Shown: in pieces, positions 36,192-43,813 of the stretch | Numbering within the stretch: the first letter of the stretch is position 1 | Layout: every line of letters begins with the position of its first letter | Assembly: GCF_000381005.1 (NCBI RefSeq) | Contig: NZ_KB908387.1 | Span: forward strand, 21,046 to 85,045 | Direction: 5' to 3' | Length of the DNA: 64,000 nt | From: Selenomonas bovis DSM 23594 | GTDB lineage: Bacteria; Bacillota; Negativicutes; Selenomonadales; Selenomonadaceae | The notes under the pieces: generated by a model | The model's database searches: none | What the model was told of the DNA's origin: nothing | What the model saw: only the letters and a program-made list of their open reading frames with translations | Translations under genes and position numbers: made by a program

Positions 36192-37313
36192 TCAAATGAG
36201 CTCGAGCTCCGCGTGGAGCGCGCCGCTCGCCTTCATCGCCTGCAGGATGGAAATCGTGTCGCGCGGCGTCGCGCCGACGGCATTGAGCGCACCGACGATA
36301 TCGCTGACGTTCGCCGTCGCCGGCAGGACGATCGTGCTGCCAGAGCTGTCCTTGACCTTGACATCCGTATTGTTCGCAACGATCGTGCTGCCGTAGGAGA
36401 GCGGATCCGGCTGGCTCACATCCGCGCGCTTCTGCACGCGGATGGAGAGGCCGCCCTGCGTGATGGCACACTCATCCACGGATACGTTGCCGCCCATGAC
36501 GATGGTGCCCGTGCGCTCGTTCATCACGACTTTCGCGACCGTATCCGGCACGACGGGCAGCTCCTCGAGGCTCGCTACAAAGCCGACGACGTTGCCGCGG
36601 TAGTAGGCCGGGATCGAGATATCAATGCGCCCCGGATTCGTCGCGCGCGCGATGCCGCCGAACTGCGCGTTGATGCTTGAAACCATGCGCGCGGCCGTCG
36701 TGAAATCCGGCTGCGAAAGCGAGAGCGAGATCGTGCCGTCCTGCCCGATCTCATCCTCCACGCTGCGCTCGACGATCGCGCCGTTCGGCATGAGGCCCGT
36801 CGTGGGGAAGTTCTTCTGCGCCTTGTTGCCACCGCGGCCCACGACGAATCCGCCCGTCGAAACGGCCCCCTGCGCGACCGCGTAGACCTCGCCGTTGCCC
36901 GCGCGCAGCGGCGTCTGAACGAGCGTGCCGCCCTGGATGCTGTCCGCATCACCGAGGGAGGAGACCGTCACGTCGATGGTGTCACCCTCGCGCACGAAGG
37001 GCGGCAGCGTCGCCGTCACCATGACAGCCGCTACATTATCTGGCTTGAGCGAACTCGTATCGATGGCGACGCCGAAGCTCTTGAGCATGTTGCCGATACT
37101 CTGCACCGTCTCCTTTGCCTTGTTCGAGTCGCCCGTGCCCGCGAGACCGACGACGAGGCCGTAGCCGACGAGCTGATTGCTGCGCACCCCCTGCACTTTC
37201 GCGATGTCCTTGATGCGCGTCACCGAGGCATCGGCCGAAGCCGAAAGAGGCGTGAGCGACGCCGCGCACACCGCGACAAGCGCCGCCGCACAGAACTTTT
37301 TCCATGAAACCAT
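36192..37313 (-). CDS. flgI: Flagellar P-ring protein
   Basis: 373 aa with a cleavable signal peptide (about 1-27, ending SASA). It shows the FlgI blocks RIKDIAKVQGVRSNQLVGYG, LVVGLAGTGDS and GGTLVQTPLRAG, and ends with the family C-terminus LQAMKASGALHAELELI. It forms the periplasmic ring around the rod in peptidoglycan. Its presence means the flagellum crosses an outer membrane, consistent with the lipid A genes. GGAGG lies 9 nt before the ATG. Confidence 0.96.
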   Translation of the reverse strand: MVSWKKFCAAALVAVCAASLTPLSASADASVTRIKDIAKVQGVRSNQLVGYGLVVGLAGTGDSNKAKETVQSIGNMLKSFGVAIDTSSLKPDNVAAVMVTATLPPFVREGDTIDVTVSSLGDADSIQGGTLVQTPLRAGNGEVYAVAQGAVSTGGFVVGRGGNKAQKNFPTTGLMPNGAIVERSVEDEIGQDGTISLSLSQPDFTTAARMVSSINAQFGGIARATNPGRIDISIPAYYRGNVVGFVASLEELPVVPDTVAKVVMNERTGTIVMGGNVSVDECAITQGGLSIRVQKRADVSQPDPLSYGSTIVANNTDVKVKDSSGSTIVLPATANVSDIVGALNAVGATPRDTISILQAMKASGALHAELELI

Positions 37314-37353
37314 CTGAAGAGACCTCCCTGCTCCCCACGGGGAGCCAACTGCA

Positions 37354-37938
37354 TCAGAAAAGGATATTGAATATCTGCGTGAGGATGCCCTGCCGCTGCT
37401 TGGCGTTCAGGGGGCCTTTACCGTCAAAGCGCACCGTCGCGTCCGCGATCTTCGTCGAGGGAATCGTATTGTTCGCTGTCACGTCATCCTGGCGGCAGAC
37501 GCCGCGGAACGTGATTTTGTGCTCGTCGCGGTTCTGCCAGATAGACTGCGTACCCTCGACGACCATGTTGCCGTTCGGCATGACCTGCGTGACCGTCACC
37601 GTGACATTGCCCGCGACTTTATTCGTATCGGATTTTGAGCCCTGTGCTGAGAACGAGTCCGAGCCGTTCGCGCTCGCGGCCTTGAGGAAATCAAAGATGC
37701 CCACGCCCGCCGAGAGCGAGGTTTTCCCGCTCTTCTTGTTGGAACTGCTCTTTGATGTCGTCGTCGTCGTCGTCTCGCTGATGACGATGGTCAGGATATC
37801 GCCGACGTTGCGCGCCTTGCGGTCCGCAAAGATATTGTAGGATGTCCCATCGTCACTCCAGAGCGAGCGCGCCTCCACGGGCTGCAGCGCAAGCGCTACG
37901 CAGACAGCCAAAAGGCCCGCCGCCATCCATTTCTTCAT
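37354..37938 (-). CDS. flgH: Flagellar L-ring protein without a lipobox
   Basis: 194 aa. Signal peptide KKWMAAGLLAVCVALALQPVEA, then SLWSDDGTSYNIFADRKAR, the FlgH N-terminal block, and VGDILTIVISETTTTTTSKS. The C-terminus has VEGTQSIWQNRDEHKITFRG. Proteobacterial FlgH is a lipoprotein. Here no Cys stands at the cleavage site (the only early Cys, residue 13, is inside the hydrophobic core), so cleavage by signal peptidase I is predicted. ATG at 37938 with AGAGGG 6 nt upstream; ATG at 37944 is possible. flgA overlaps the upstream open frame but not this start. Confidence 0.92.
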   Translation of the reverse strand: MKKWMAAGLLAVCVALALQPVEARSLWSDDGTSYNIFADRKARNVGDILTIVISETTTTTTSKSSSNKKSGKTSLSAGVGIFDFLKAASANGSDSFSAQGSKSDTNKVAGNVTVTVTQVMPNGNMVVEGTQSIWQNRDEHKITFRGVCRQDDVTANNTIPSTKIADATVRFDGKGPLNAKQRQGILTQIFNILF

Positions 37939-38020
37939 TGCCATCCCTCTTTTCTCCCATCTTGCCGCTATCCGGCTTTCCTTCTGCGGCTGAGCGCAAG
38001 CTCCGCCGCGCGCCCATCGC

Positions 38021-38794
38021 TCAGCCATCGCCGCCAAGCTGCACCGTATGTGCGTCCACGACCGTCCCGAGCAATACCTTCGCCGAGCGCGCGTTGCGCA
38101 CGCGGATGTGCTCGCCGATGCGGCCGCGCTGCAGCGCGACGCCCTCAGCCTTCACCTCGATGCCGTGATAGCGCGTCACGAGCGTCACGGGATCGCCCGC
38201 CTCGAGCACGCGCGCCGCCTGCAGCACAGTCGCGACGAGGGGCTTTCCCGACGAGAGGAACCGCGTGGGCACGCGGCCGCTCACCTCAGCAACCTCTTTC
38301 AGGTAGACGGTGTCCGCGTCCTCGACCGTGACTTCCGCGAGGCGCACATCCTCCGCACCGATTGTCTGCTCGGGACGCAGGTCATGCACGGCCACGAGCA
38401 CCGTATCATAGACCTGCACGCGGAAATAGAGTACGGCACGGCGATAGAACTTCCCATCTACATAGACGAGCACATGCACCGGCGTCAGACCGCCGTAGCG
38501 TATCGCGCCCGGTACCTTGACCTCGCAGATGAGCGCGCCCGCGGGCGCATGCATTGCCGCTGCGGCGCGCGTGAGTGTCAGCGTATGGCGGCGCGTCTCG
38601 CCGCGCGCCGCGAGCTCCTGCTCGAGCTTCTCCTGCGCATACGCGGCGAACTGCGCCGCCGTCACCGTCTGCGGGAACCGTTCCGCCTGCGTGCCGCCGC
38701 CATAGGCAGACGCAGCCGCGGGAAACATACAGAAGAAGCCACCCCATACAGAAAGAAGTATGCAGATGGCCAGGGCTCCCCTGTTCAATTTCAT
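38021..38794 (-). CDS. flgA: Flagellar P-ring assembly chaperone FlgA
   Basis: 257 aa, signal peptide about 1-30. The C-terminal SAF-type domain (about 125-257) has RPEQTIGAEDVRLAEVTVED, SGRVPTRFLSSGKPLVATVL and LVTRYHGIEVKAEGVALQRG, typical of FlgA, the periplasmic chaperone needed to polymerise FlgI. It starts 3 bp after the flgG stop and its Shine-Dalgarno is poor, suggesting translational coupling to flgG. Confidence 0.92.
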   Translation of the reverse strand: MKLNRGALAICILLSVWGGFFCMFPAAASAYGGGTQAERFPQTVTAAQFAAYAQEKLEQELAARGETRRHTLTLTRAAAAMHAPAGALICEVKVPGAIRYGGLTPVHVLVYVDGKFYRRAVLYFRVQVYDTVLVAVHDLRPEQTIGAEDVRLAEVTVEDADTVYLKEVAEVSGRVPTRFLSSGKPLVATVLQAARVLEAGDPVTLVTRYHGIEVKAEGVALQRGRIGEHIRVRNARSAKVLLGTVVDAHTVQLGGDG

Positions 38795-38797
38795 GGC

Positions 38798-39589
38798 TCA
38801 GCGCTTGAGGCCGTTCGCAATCTCGAGCATCGAGTCCGACGTCGTGACCGCCTTGGAATTCGACTCGTAGGCGCGCTGCGAAACAATCATGTTGACCATT
38901 TCCTCGACAATCTGCACGCTGCTCATCTCGAGCGTGCCCTGCGTGAGCGTTCCCGCGCCGTCAACGCCCGGCTCGCTTTCGATGGCTTCGCCTGACGCCT
39001 CGGAAACCACGAAGAGGTTCTTGCCGATGGCCGTAAGGCCCGACGGATTCACGAAGCGCGCGAGCTGGATCTGCCCGACCTCCTGCTGCGTGCCGCCTGC
39101 CGGCGTATCAGAGACGCGGCCGTCGCCCGAAATCGTGATCGAGTCGCTCGGCGCGTTATCATCGATCGTGATATTATCCGCGAGCGGATAGCCATCCGTC
39201 GTAACGAGACGACGTTGAGAATCAAGCTTGAACGAGCCGTCGCGCGTATACGCCGTCGTGCCGTCCGGCATCGTGATACGGAAAAACCCCTCGCCCTGGA
39301 TGCCGACATCCGTCGGATTATCTGTCGTCTGCAGCGCGCCCTGCGTGAAGATGCGGTTCGTCGCCGCCACGCGCGTGCCGAGACCGACCTGGAGGCCCGT
39401 CGGGTACTGGCTGTCCGCGCCGGACGCCGCGCCCGCGTCGCGGATGTTCTGGTAGATGAGGTCCTGGAACTCCGCGCGAACCTTCTTACCGCCATACGTA
39501 TTGACATTCGCGATGTTGTGCGCGATGACATCCATATTCGTCTGCTGCCCCTTCATGCCAGAGGCCGCTGACCAAAGTGCTCGCATCAT
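38798..39589 (-). CDS. flgG: Flagellar distal rod protein FlgG
   Basis: 263 aa. It starts MMRALWSAASGMKGQQTNMD, carries the rod/hook motif ANVNTYG, and ends with the C-terminal rod motif MVNMIVSQRAYESNSKAVTT and SDSMLEIANGLKR. The start at 39589 matches the family N-terminus (M-I-R-A-L-W) and has AGGA 9 nt upstream. 122 bp separate it from flgF; this gap holds a solo repeat end. Confidence 0.95.
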   Translation of the reverse strand: MMRALWSAASGMKGQQTNMDVIAHNIANVNTYGGKKVRAEFQDLIYQNIRDAGAASGADSQYPTGLQVGLGTRVAATNRIFTQGALQTTDNPTDVGIQGEGFFRITMPDGTTAYTRDGSFKLDSQRRLVTTDGYPLADNITIDDNAPSDSITISGDGRVSDTPAGGTQQEVGQIQLARFVNPSGLTAIGKNLFVVSEASGEAIESEPGVDGAGTLTQGTLEMSSVQIVEEMVNMIVSQRAYESNSKAVTTSDSMLEIANGLKR

Positions 39590-39680
39590 ATCTCCGATTC
39601 CTCCCAAATCATTACAGGCGGCAGCGCCGCCACCATACGCATTCTCTTCTTATACTATCGGAAAAAAGGCTGTGGAACTT

Positions 39681-39710
39681 AAGGAACCACTGATTCATTC
39701 AGCACTCCGT
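39681..39710. repeat. Solo end of repeat family 2
   Basis: 30 bp starting AAGGAACCACTGATTCATTC and ending GCACTCCGT, 28 of 30 positions like the complement of the right end of the element at 52215-52375. It lies between flgF and flgG, ending next to the flgF stop. Confidence 0.75.
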
Positions 39711-39711
39711 C

Positions 39712-40521
39712 TCAGAGCTTGCCGACCTCGTTGACCGACTTGTCGAGCATCGCGTCCTGCGTCGTGACGGACTTCGATCCCGCCTCGTAGATGCGGTAGT
39801 TGTTGATGAGCTCCACCATCTCCGAGACGACGTTCGCGTTCGAGCGCTCGAGCATGCCCTGCTCGATGGTTCCCGCCGCTGGCTGCGGCTGCGCGCCTGC
39901 CTGCGGATAGTAGAGGTTATCTCCCTGCTTGAGCACCGCGCGGCGGTCGTTGAACTGCACGAACGCGAGCTGGCCGAGCTGCTGCACCGCACCCTGCACG
40001 CGCGCCGTGATCTCTCCCTTGGCGCCGATGCTCACGCTCTCCGCATCCGCGGGAATCACGATGGGCTGTCCATTCGTGCCGAGCACCGCCTGACCGCGCA
40101 CGTTCTCGAGCACGCCCGTCTGCGAGCGGAAAAAGGCCCCGTCGCGCGTATAGCGCACGCCCTGCGGCGTCTGTATCTCGAAATAGCCCTCGCCTGAAAT
40201 CGCCACATCGTAGGGATTGCCCGTCGACTCGAAAATTCCCTGGCCGTGATCCGTCGCGATCTCCGCAATCTCCGAACCGAGGCCGAGCGTGCCGACGACC
40301 GGCGGATTGCCGCCGAGCGAGAAGCCCTTGAAGCTCGTCACATCGCTCCGCATATCCTTGTCGTTGATGCGGCGGATGAGCATCGGCTCGAACTCACTGC
40401 TCACCGCGACGTCGCGCTTGTAGCCCGTCGTATTCACATTCGCGAGATTGTTCGCGATCGTATCCGTCCGCTGCGTCTCCTGAATCATGCCGGCTCCCGC
40501 CGTATAAAGACCACGCCACAT
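39712..40521 (-). CDS. flgF: Flagellar proximal rod protein FlgF
   Basis: 269 aa of the FlgF/FlgG rod family. Starts MWRGLYTAGAGMIQETQRTD with ANNLANVNTTGYKRD, and ends MVELINNYRIYEAGSKSVTT plus a short tail. FlgF rather than FlgG because flgG follows it, and because of the shorter mid-region and GTLGLGSEIAEIATDHGQG block. GGGAGGG lies 8 nt before the ATG. A -10 like TATAAT occurs upstream near 40590 without a clear -35. Confidence 0.9.
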   Translation of the reverse strand: MWRGLYTAGAGMIQETQRTDTIANNLANVNTTGYKRDVAVSSEFEPMLIRRINDKDMRSDVTSFKGFSLGGNPPVVGTLGLGSEIAEIATDHGQGIFESTGNPYDVAISGEGYFEIQTPQGVRYTRDGAFFRSQTGVLENVRGQAVLGTNGQPIVIPADAESVSIGAKGEITARVQGAVQQLGQLAFVQFNDRRAVLKQGDNLYYPQAGAQPQPAAGTIEQGMLERSNANVVSEMVELINNYRIYEAGSKSVTTQDAMLDKSVNEVGKL

Positions 40522-40665
40522 GTGCTATCCCTCCCAAGTCACCTTGCCAGCGCTGCTGCAAGCCACATCCCATAGACTCGCCGCATATTATATTATTCGC
40601 CGTCGCCCCCGCGGATTCCTTATCCGCGAGAAAACCAGCGCAGTTCCTGCGCCCTGTCGCCGGTC

Positions 40666-41688
40666 TCAGTGGCGCATCTTGAGATTCGTCGCCTTGCCGT
40701 CGAACTTCGCGAACGTATCGAGCGCCTTGCCGCAGCCGAGCGCCACGCAGGAGAGCGGATCGTCTGCGAGCGCCGTCGGGATCTCCGTCTCGCGGCGGAT
40801 GAGCTCATCGAGCCCATAGAGCATCGCGCCGCCGCCCGTGAGGATGATGCCGCGGTCCATGATATCCGCCGAGAGCTCCGGCGGCGTCTCCTCAAGTACC
40901 TTCTTCACCTGCTCGACAATGCGCGTCACCGACTGGTTCATCGCCTCCGCTGCCTGCGCCGTCGTGATTGTGAGATTCTTCGGCAAGCCCGTGAGCATAT
41001 CGCGCCCGCGGATATCCATCTCCTCCTTGCGCGCTTCCGCGAAAGCCGCGCCAATGTTCATCTTGATATCCTCCGCCGTGCGCTCGCCAATCATCATGTT
41101 GAACTCACGCTTCACATAGGCGATGATGTCCGCATCGAACTTATCACCGGCGATGCGCAGGCTCGCGCTCGTCACGATGCCGCCGAGCGAGATCACGGCG
41201 ATATCCGTCGTACCGCCGCCGATATCAACGACCATCGAGCCGCACGGCTCCACGATGTCGAGCCCCGCGCCGAGCGCAGCCGCGAGCGGTTCCTCGATGA
41301 GCTGCGTATGGCGTGCGCCCGCCTGCTCGGCAGCTTCCTGCACCGCGCGCTGCTCCACCATCGTGCAGCCGGACGGGATGCAGATCATGATGCGCGGCCG
41401 GAACACGAAGCTATGGCCGACCACCTTCTCGATAAAATGGCGCAGCATGCTCTCCGTGATATCGTAGTCAGCAATCACGCCCTCCTTGAGCGGACGGATC
41501 GCGACGATATTGCCCGGCGTACGGCCGATCATGCGGCGCGCCTCCTCGCCGATCGCGAGCACCTGATTCGTATCCTTGTCGACCGCGACCACGGACGGCT
41601 CTCGCAGCACGATGCCTTTATTCTTCACATAAATCAGCACATTCGCCGTGCCGAGATCGATTCCGATATCCATAGACATGCCAAACAT
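40666..41688 (-). CDS. mreB: Rod-shape actin homologue MreB/Mbl
   Basis: 340 aa actin-fold ATPase that guides lateral wall synthesis. Phosphate-1 motif DIGIDLGTANVLIYVKNKGI, phosphate-2 DIGGGTTDIAVIS, adenosine motif ILTGGGAMLYGLDELI. No mreC/mreD follows, so it is a stand-alone Mbl/MreB paralogue at the head of the flagellar rod-ring genes. GGGGAA lies 8 nt before ATG 41688, with alternative ATGs 3 and 5 codons later. A small stem-loop with TTTTC after the stop may terminate part of the transcription before flgF. Confidence 0.93.
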   Translation of the reverse strand: MFGMSMDIGIDLGTANVLIYVKNKGIVLREPSVVAVDKDTNQVLAIGEEARRMIGRTPGNIVAIRPLKEGVIADYDITESMLRHFIEKVVGHSFVFRPRIMICIPSGCTMVEQRAVQEAAEQAGARHTQLIEEPLAAALGAGLDIVEPCGSMVVDIGGGTTDIAVISLGGIVTSASLRIAGDKFDADIIAYVKREFNMMIGERTAEDIKMNIGAAFAEARKEEMDIRGRDMLTGLPKNLTITTAQAAEAMNQSVTRIVEQVKKVLEETPPELSADIMDRGIILTGGGAMLYGLDELIRRETEIPTALADDPLSCVALGCGKALDTFAKFDGKATNLKMRH

Positions 41689-41812
41689 CTTCGAGATTCC
41701 CCTTTTTCTATCTTGGCTTCCTGGGGGACCGCTGCATATGCCAACGTTTCCTCACAGGGAGCATCACCCTTCTTGAACAGCGACATGTACGACTAAACAC
41801 ATCGTATTTACT

Positions 41813-41841
41813 AATATAATATAAAATTCCCGCGAATACAA
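41813..41841 (-). promoter_or_regulatory. Predicted promoter of mreB
   Basis: Minus strand TTGTAT, 17 bp, TATATT, giving a leader of about 120 nt. Other AT hexamers overlap it. Confidence 0.5.
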
Positions 41842-41923
41842 TAGGTCTCCACGTGAATATCCGCGCTGCGCGCATCACCCCGCAGCAAGCGCAAGGCATT
41901 CCTCGCCTCGCGGACGCCCGCGC

Positions 41924-42033
41924 AACAAACTACATGCACAAACGTCCACTTCGTGGACATTGTGCGCCCGCCCTTGCAGTAAATCCAGCCAATCGAGCTG
42001 CGCCTGCGGCTTGCGCTCTTGGGGATTTACACA
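41924..42033 (-). repeat. Interspersed repeat family 1, copy C
   Basis: Full copy of about 110 bp. On the minus strand it begins directly after the terminator of the HPr-dehydrogenase gene. Confidence 0.9.
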
Positions 42034-42035
42034 GT

Positions 42036-42075
42036 AAAAGCTGCCAGGCGGTTACGCCTTCGCCTGGCAGCTTTT
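42036..42075 (-). terminator. Intrinsic terminator after the HPr-dehydrogenase gene
   Basis: Perfect 15-bp stem AAAAGCTGCCAGGCG with its complement (42036-42050, 42061-42075), so the RNA ends in GCUUUU, 30 bp after the stop. Confidence 0.8.
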
Positions 42076-42104
42076 CCATAGGGACGATACCTATGAACCT
42101 ATCC

Positions 42105-43403
42105 TTATTTCACCTCAGCGGCGCCGAGCGGGCAGCCCTCGTTGAAATTGCGGGCGTTCTCCATCGTCACCGCCGCGATGGCCTGCAGCGCCTCGCGCGT
42201 GAAGAATGCCTGATGGCTCGTGAGGATGACCTGCGGGAACATGAGCAGGCGGCCCGTGATGTCCTCCGTCGGGACGTCGAAGCTGTGGTCCGTGTAGACG
42301 TTCGCATCCTCGCCCTCGTAGACGTCGAGCGCGACCGCGTGGAACTTGCCCTTCTTGAGCGCAGCGATGAGCGCCTCCGTATCGATGAGGCCGCCGCGCG
42401 CGGCATTCGTGAGCATGACGTCGTCCTTCATGAGGGAGATGGCCTTCTCGTCGATGAGATGGTACGTGCCGCCCTCGCCCATGATGAGCGGCGCGTGGAT
42501 GGAGATGAGGTCGGAGCGGCTCAGAACCTCCTCTTTCGAAGCGTAGGTGAGCAGGCCCTCCTCCTCGAGCTTCTTGTTCGGATACGCGTCCCAGCCGATG
42601 ACCGTCATGCCGTAGCCCTTGCAGATGCGCGCCATGCACTGGCCGATGCGCCCCGTGCCGAGGATGCCGGCGACCTTGTTGTGGAGATCGACGCCGAGCA
42701 GGCCCGTGAGATCGAAGTTGTTGTCGCGCACCTTGTTGTACGCCTTGTGCAGGCGGCGGTTCGCGGCCTGGAGCGTCGCCATTGCATGCTCCGCCACCGC
42801 GTACGGGGAGTAGGCCGGCACGCGCAGCACCGTGATGCCGTATTCGGCCGCTGCCTTCTTGTCGACGTTGTTGAAGCCGGCGCAGCGCAGGAGGATCAGG
42901 CGGACGCCGCCGTCGTGCAGCTGCTCGATGACCTCGCGCGGCGCCTCATCATTGACGAAGATGCACACGGCGTCATAGCCATTGGCGAGATGCGCCGTCT
43001 CGCTCGTCAGACGGCTCGTGAAATACTTGAGCTCGACGTTGTACGTGCCCTCGCCCTTGTCCTTCGCAAGCTCGCTGAAATAGAGGCGGTCGTAGTCCTT
43101 CGTGCCGAAAAACGCGACCTTGAGAACGGGAACCTTCTTCTCCTTCGGCCCCATCGCCTCAAAAACCGCCTGAATCTTCTGCGCAGCCTCCTCCTCGTCG
43201 GGGCCGTCTACAGTAACCGTGACCGTCGCGCCTTTCGCGGCGTGGAGGTTCAGGATTTCCAGCACGTTGTTGCCCTGGGCCGTCTCATGATCGGTCTCGA
43301 GCGTCACTGCCGCTCGCAGGCTGCTGCATGCCTGTGCAATCTGCGCCGCAGGGCGCGCATGAATACCGAGTGAGCATTTCACGACGACTTGGAATTTTTT
43401 CAT
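42105..43403 (-). CDS. HPr phosphocarrier domain fused to D-lactate/2-hydroxyacid dehydrogenase
   Basis: 432 aa. Residues 1-88 are a complete HPr domain with the phosphorylation site SLGIHARPAA (His15, Arg17). The position of the regulatory Ser46 is Asn46. Residues about 93-432 are a D-2-hydroxyacid dehydrogenase of the D-LDH type: nucleotide site GTGRIG (249-254), catalytic Arg336 in ARGG, Glu365, His397 in SHQAF; the Arg-to-Glu and Arg-to-His spacings (29 and 61) equal those of Lactobacillus D-LDH (235, 264, 296). The likely reaction is NADH-linked reduction of pyruvate to D-lactate. The HPr half suggests control by, or phosphate exchange with, the PTS. GGAGG is 9 nt before the ATG, and the frame shows no break between domains. 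Monocistronic. Confidence 0.9.
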   Translation of the reverse strand: MKKFQVVVKCSLGIHARPAAQIAQACSSLRAAVTLETDHETAQGNNVLEILNLHAAKGATVTVTVDGPDEEEAAQKIQAVFEAMGPKEKKVPVLKVAFFGTKDYDRLYFSELAKDKGEGTYNVELKYFTSRLTSETAHLANGYDAVCIFVNDEAPREVIEQLHDGGVRLILLRCAGFNNVDKKAAAEYGITVLRVPAYSPYAVAEHAMATLQAANRRLHKAYNKVRDNNFDLTGLLGVDLHNKVAGILGTGRIGQCMARICKGYGMTVIGWDAYPNKKLEEEGLLTYASKEEVLSRSDLISIHAPLIMGEGGTYHLIDEKAISLMKDDVMLTNAARGGLIDTEALIAALKKGKFHAVALDVYEGEDANVYTDHSFDVPTEDITGRLLMFPQVILTSHQAFFTREALQAIAAVTMENARNFNEGCPLGAAEVK

Positions 43404-43457
43404 TAATAGGATCCTCCCATAAAAACAATGCATTTCATCTATTGTATTGCAAATAAG

Positions 43458-43486
43458 ATTATACGACGCCGAGCGTGTGAAATCAA
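43458..43486 (-). promoter_or_regulatory. Predicted promoter of the HPr-dehydrogenase gene
   Basis: Minus strand TTGATT, 17 bp, TATAAT, about 55 bp before the start codon. The palindrome ATTGTATTGCAAATAAG region between -10 and start could bind a regulator, but no known operator is recognised. Confidence 0.7.
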
Positions 43487-43566
43487 TAACATATTGCAAG
43501 CACGCTGCACTTTTTTGAAAGACTATTACCGAGATTGACGCAGCTGCAAACAAAGCCTGCCACATC

Positions 43567-43599
43567 AACAAAAACAGCGCGGAAAACGAATTCCGCGCT
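43567..43599 (-). terminator. Intrinsic terminator of tRNA-Arg(CCT)
   Basis: Perfect 9-bp stem AGCGCGGAA/TTCCGCGCT (43576-43584, 43591-43599), then GTTTTTGTT on the minus strand. Confidence 0.85.
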
Positions 43600-43672
43600 A
43601 TCCTAAGAAAGCCATCCAGTGGATTGTAACCTATGTCGGCAACGTCGCAATCCGCTGCGAGTTAGCGTATGA

Positions 43673-43749
43673 TGGTGCGATTGGTGCGATTCGAACGCAC
43701 GACCTGCCGCTTAGGAGGCGGACGCTCTATCCAACTGAGCTACAACCGC
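43673..43749 (-). tRNA. tRNA-Arg (anticodon CCT)
   Basis: 77 nt including an encoded CCA. Acceptor GCGGTTG pairs with CAATCGC. The anticodon loop CTCCTAA gives CCT (AGG codons). T-arm GTGCG-TTCGAAT-CGCAC. Confidence 0.95.
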
Positions 43750-43763
43750 AAAGAACATTATTT

Positions 43764-43792
43764 ATTCTACCAAAAGCAACGATGATTTTCAA
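43764..43792 (-). promoter_or_regulatory. Predicted promoter of tRNA-Arg(CCT)
   Basis: Minus strand TTGAAA, 17 bp, TAGAAT, 15 bp upstream of the tRNA. Confidence 0.6.
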
Positions 43793-43813
43793 GGAAAACT
43801 TGCGCTCCGCCCG

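Noticed and set aside
34153..36396. 747-codon plus-strand open frame and similar long frames at 2814-4487, 26796-28565 and 15157-16674
   Set aside because: They lie opposite well-supported genes, have Arg/His/Asp-rich compositions typical of antisense of GC-rich genes, and no Shine-Dalgarno or recognisable domains.
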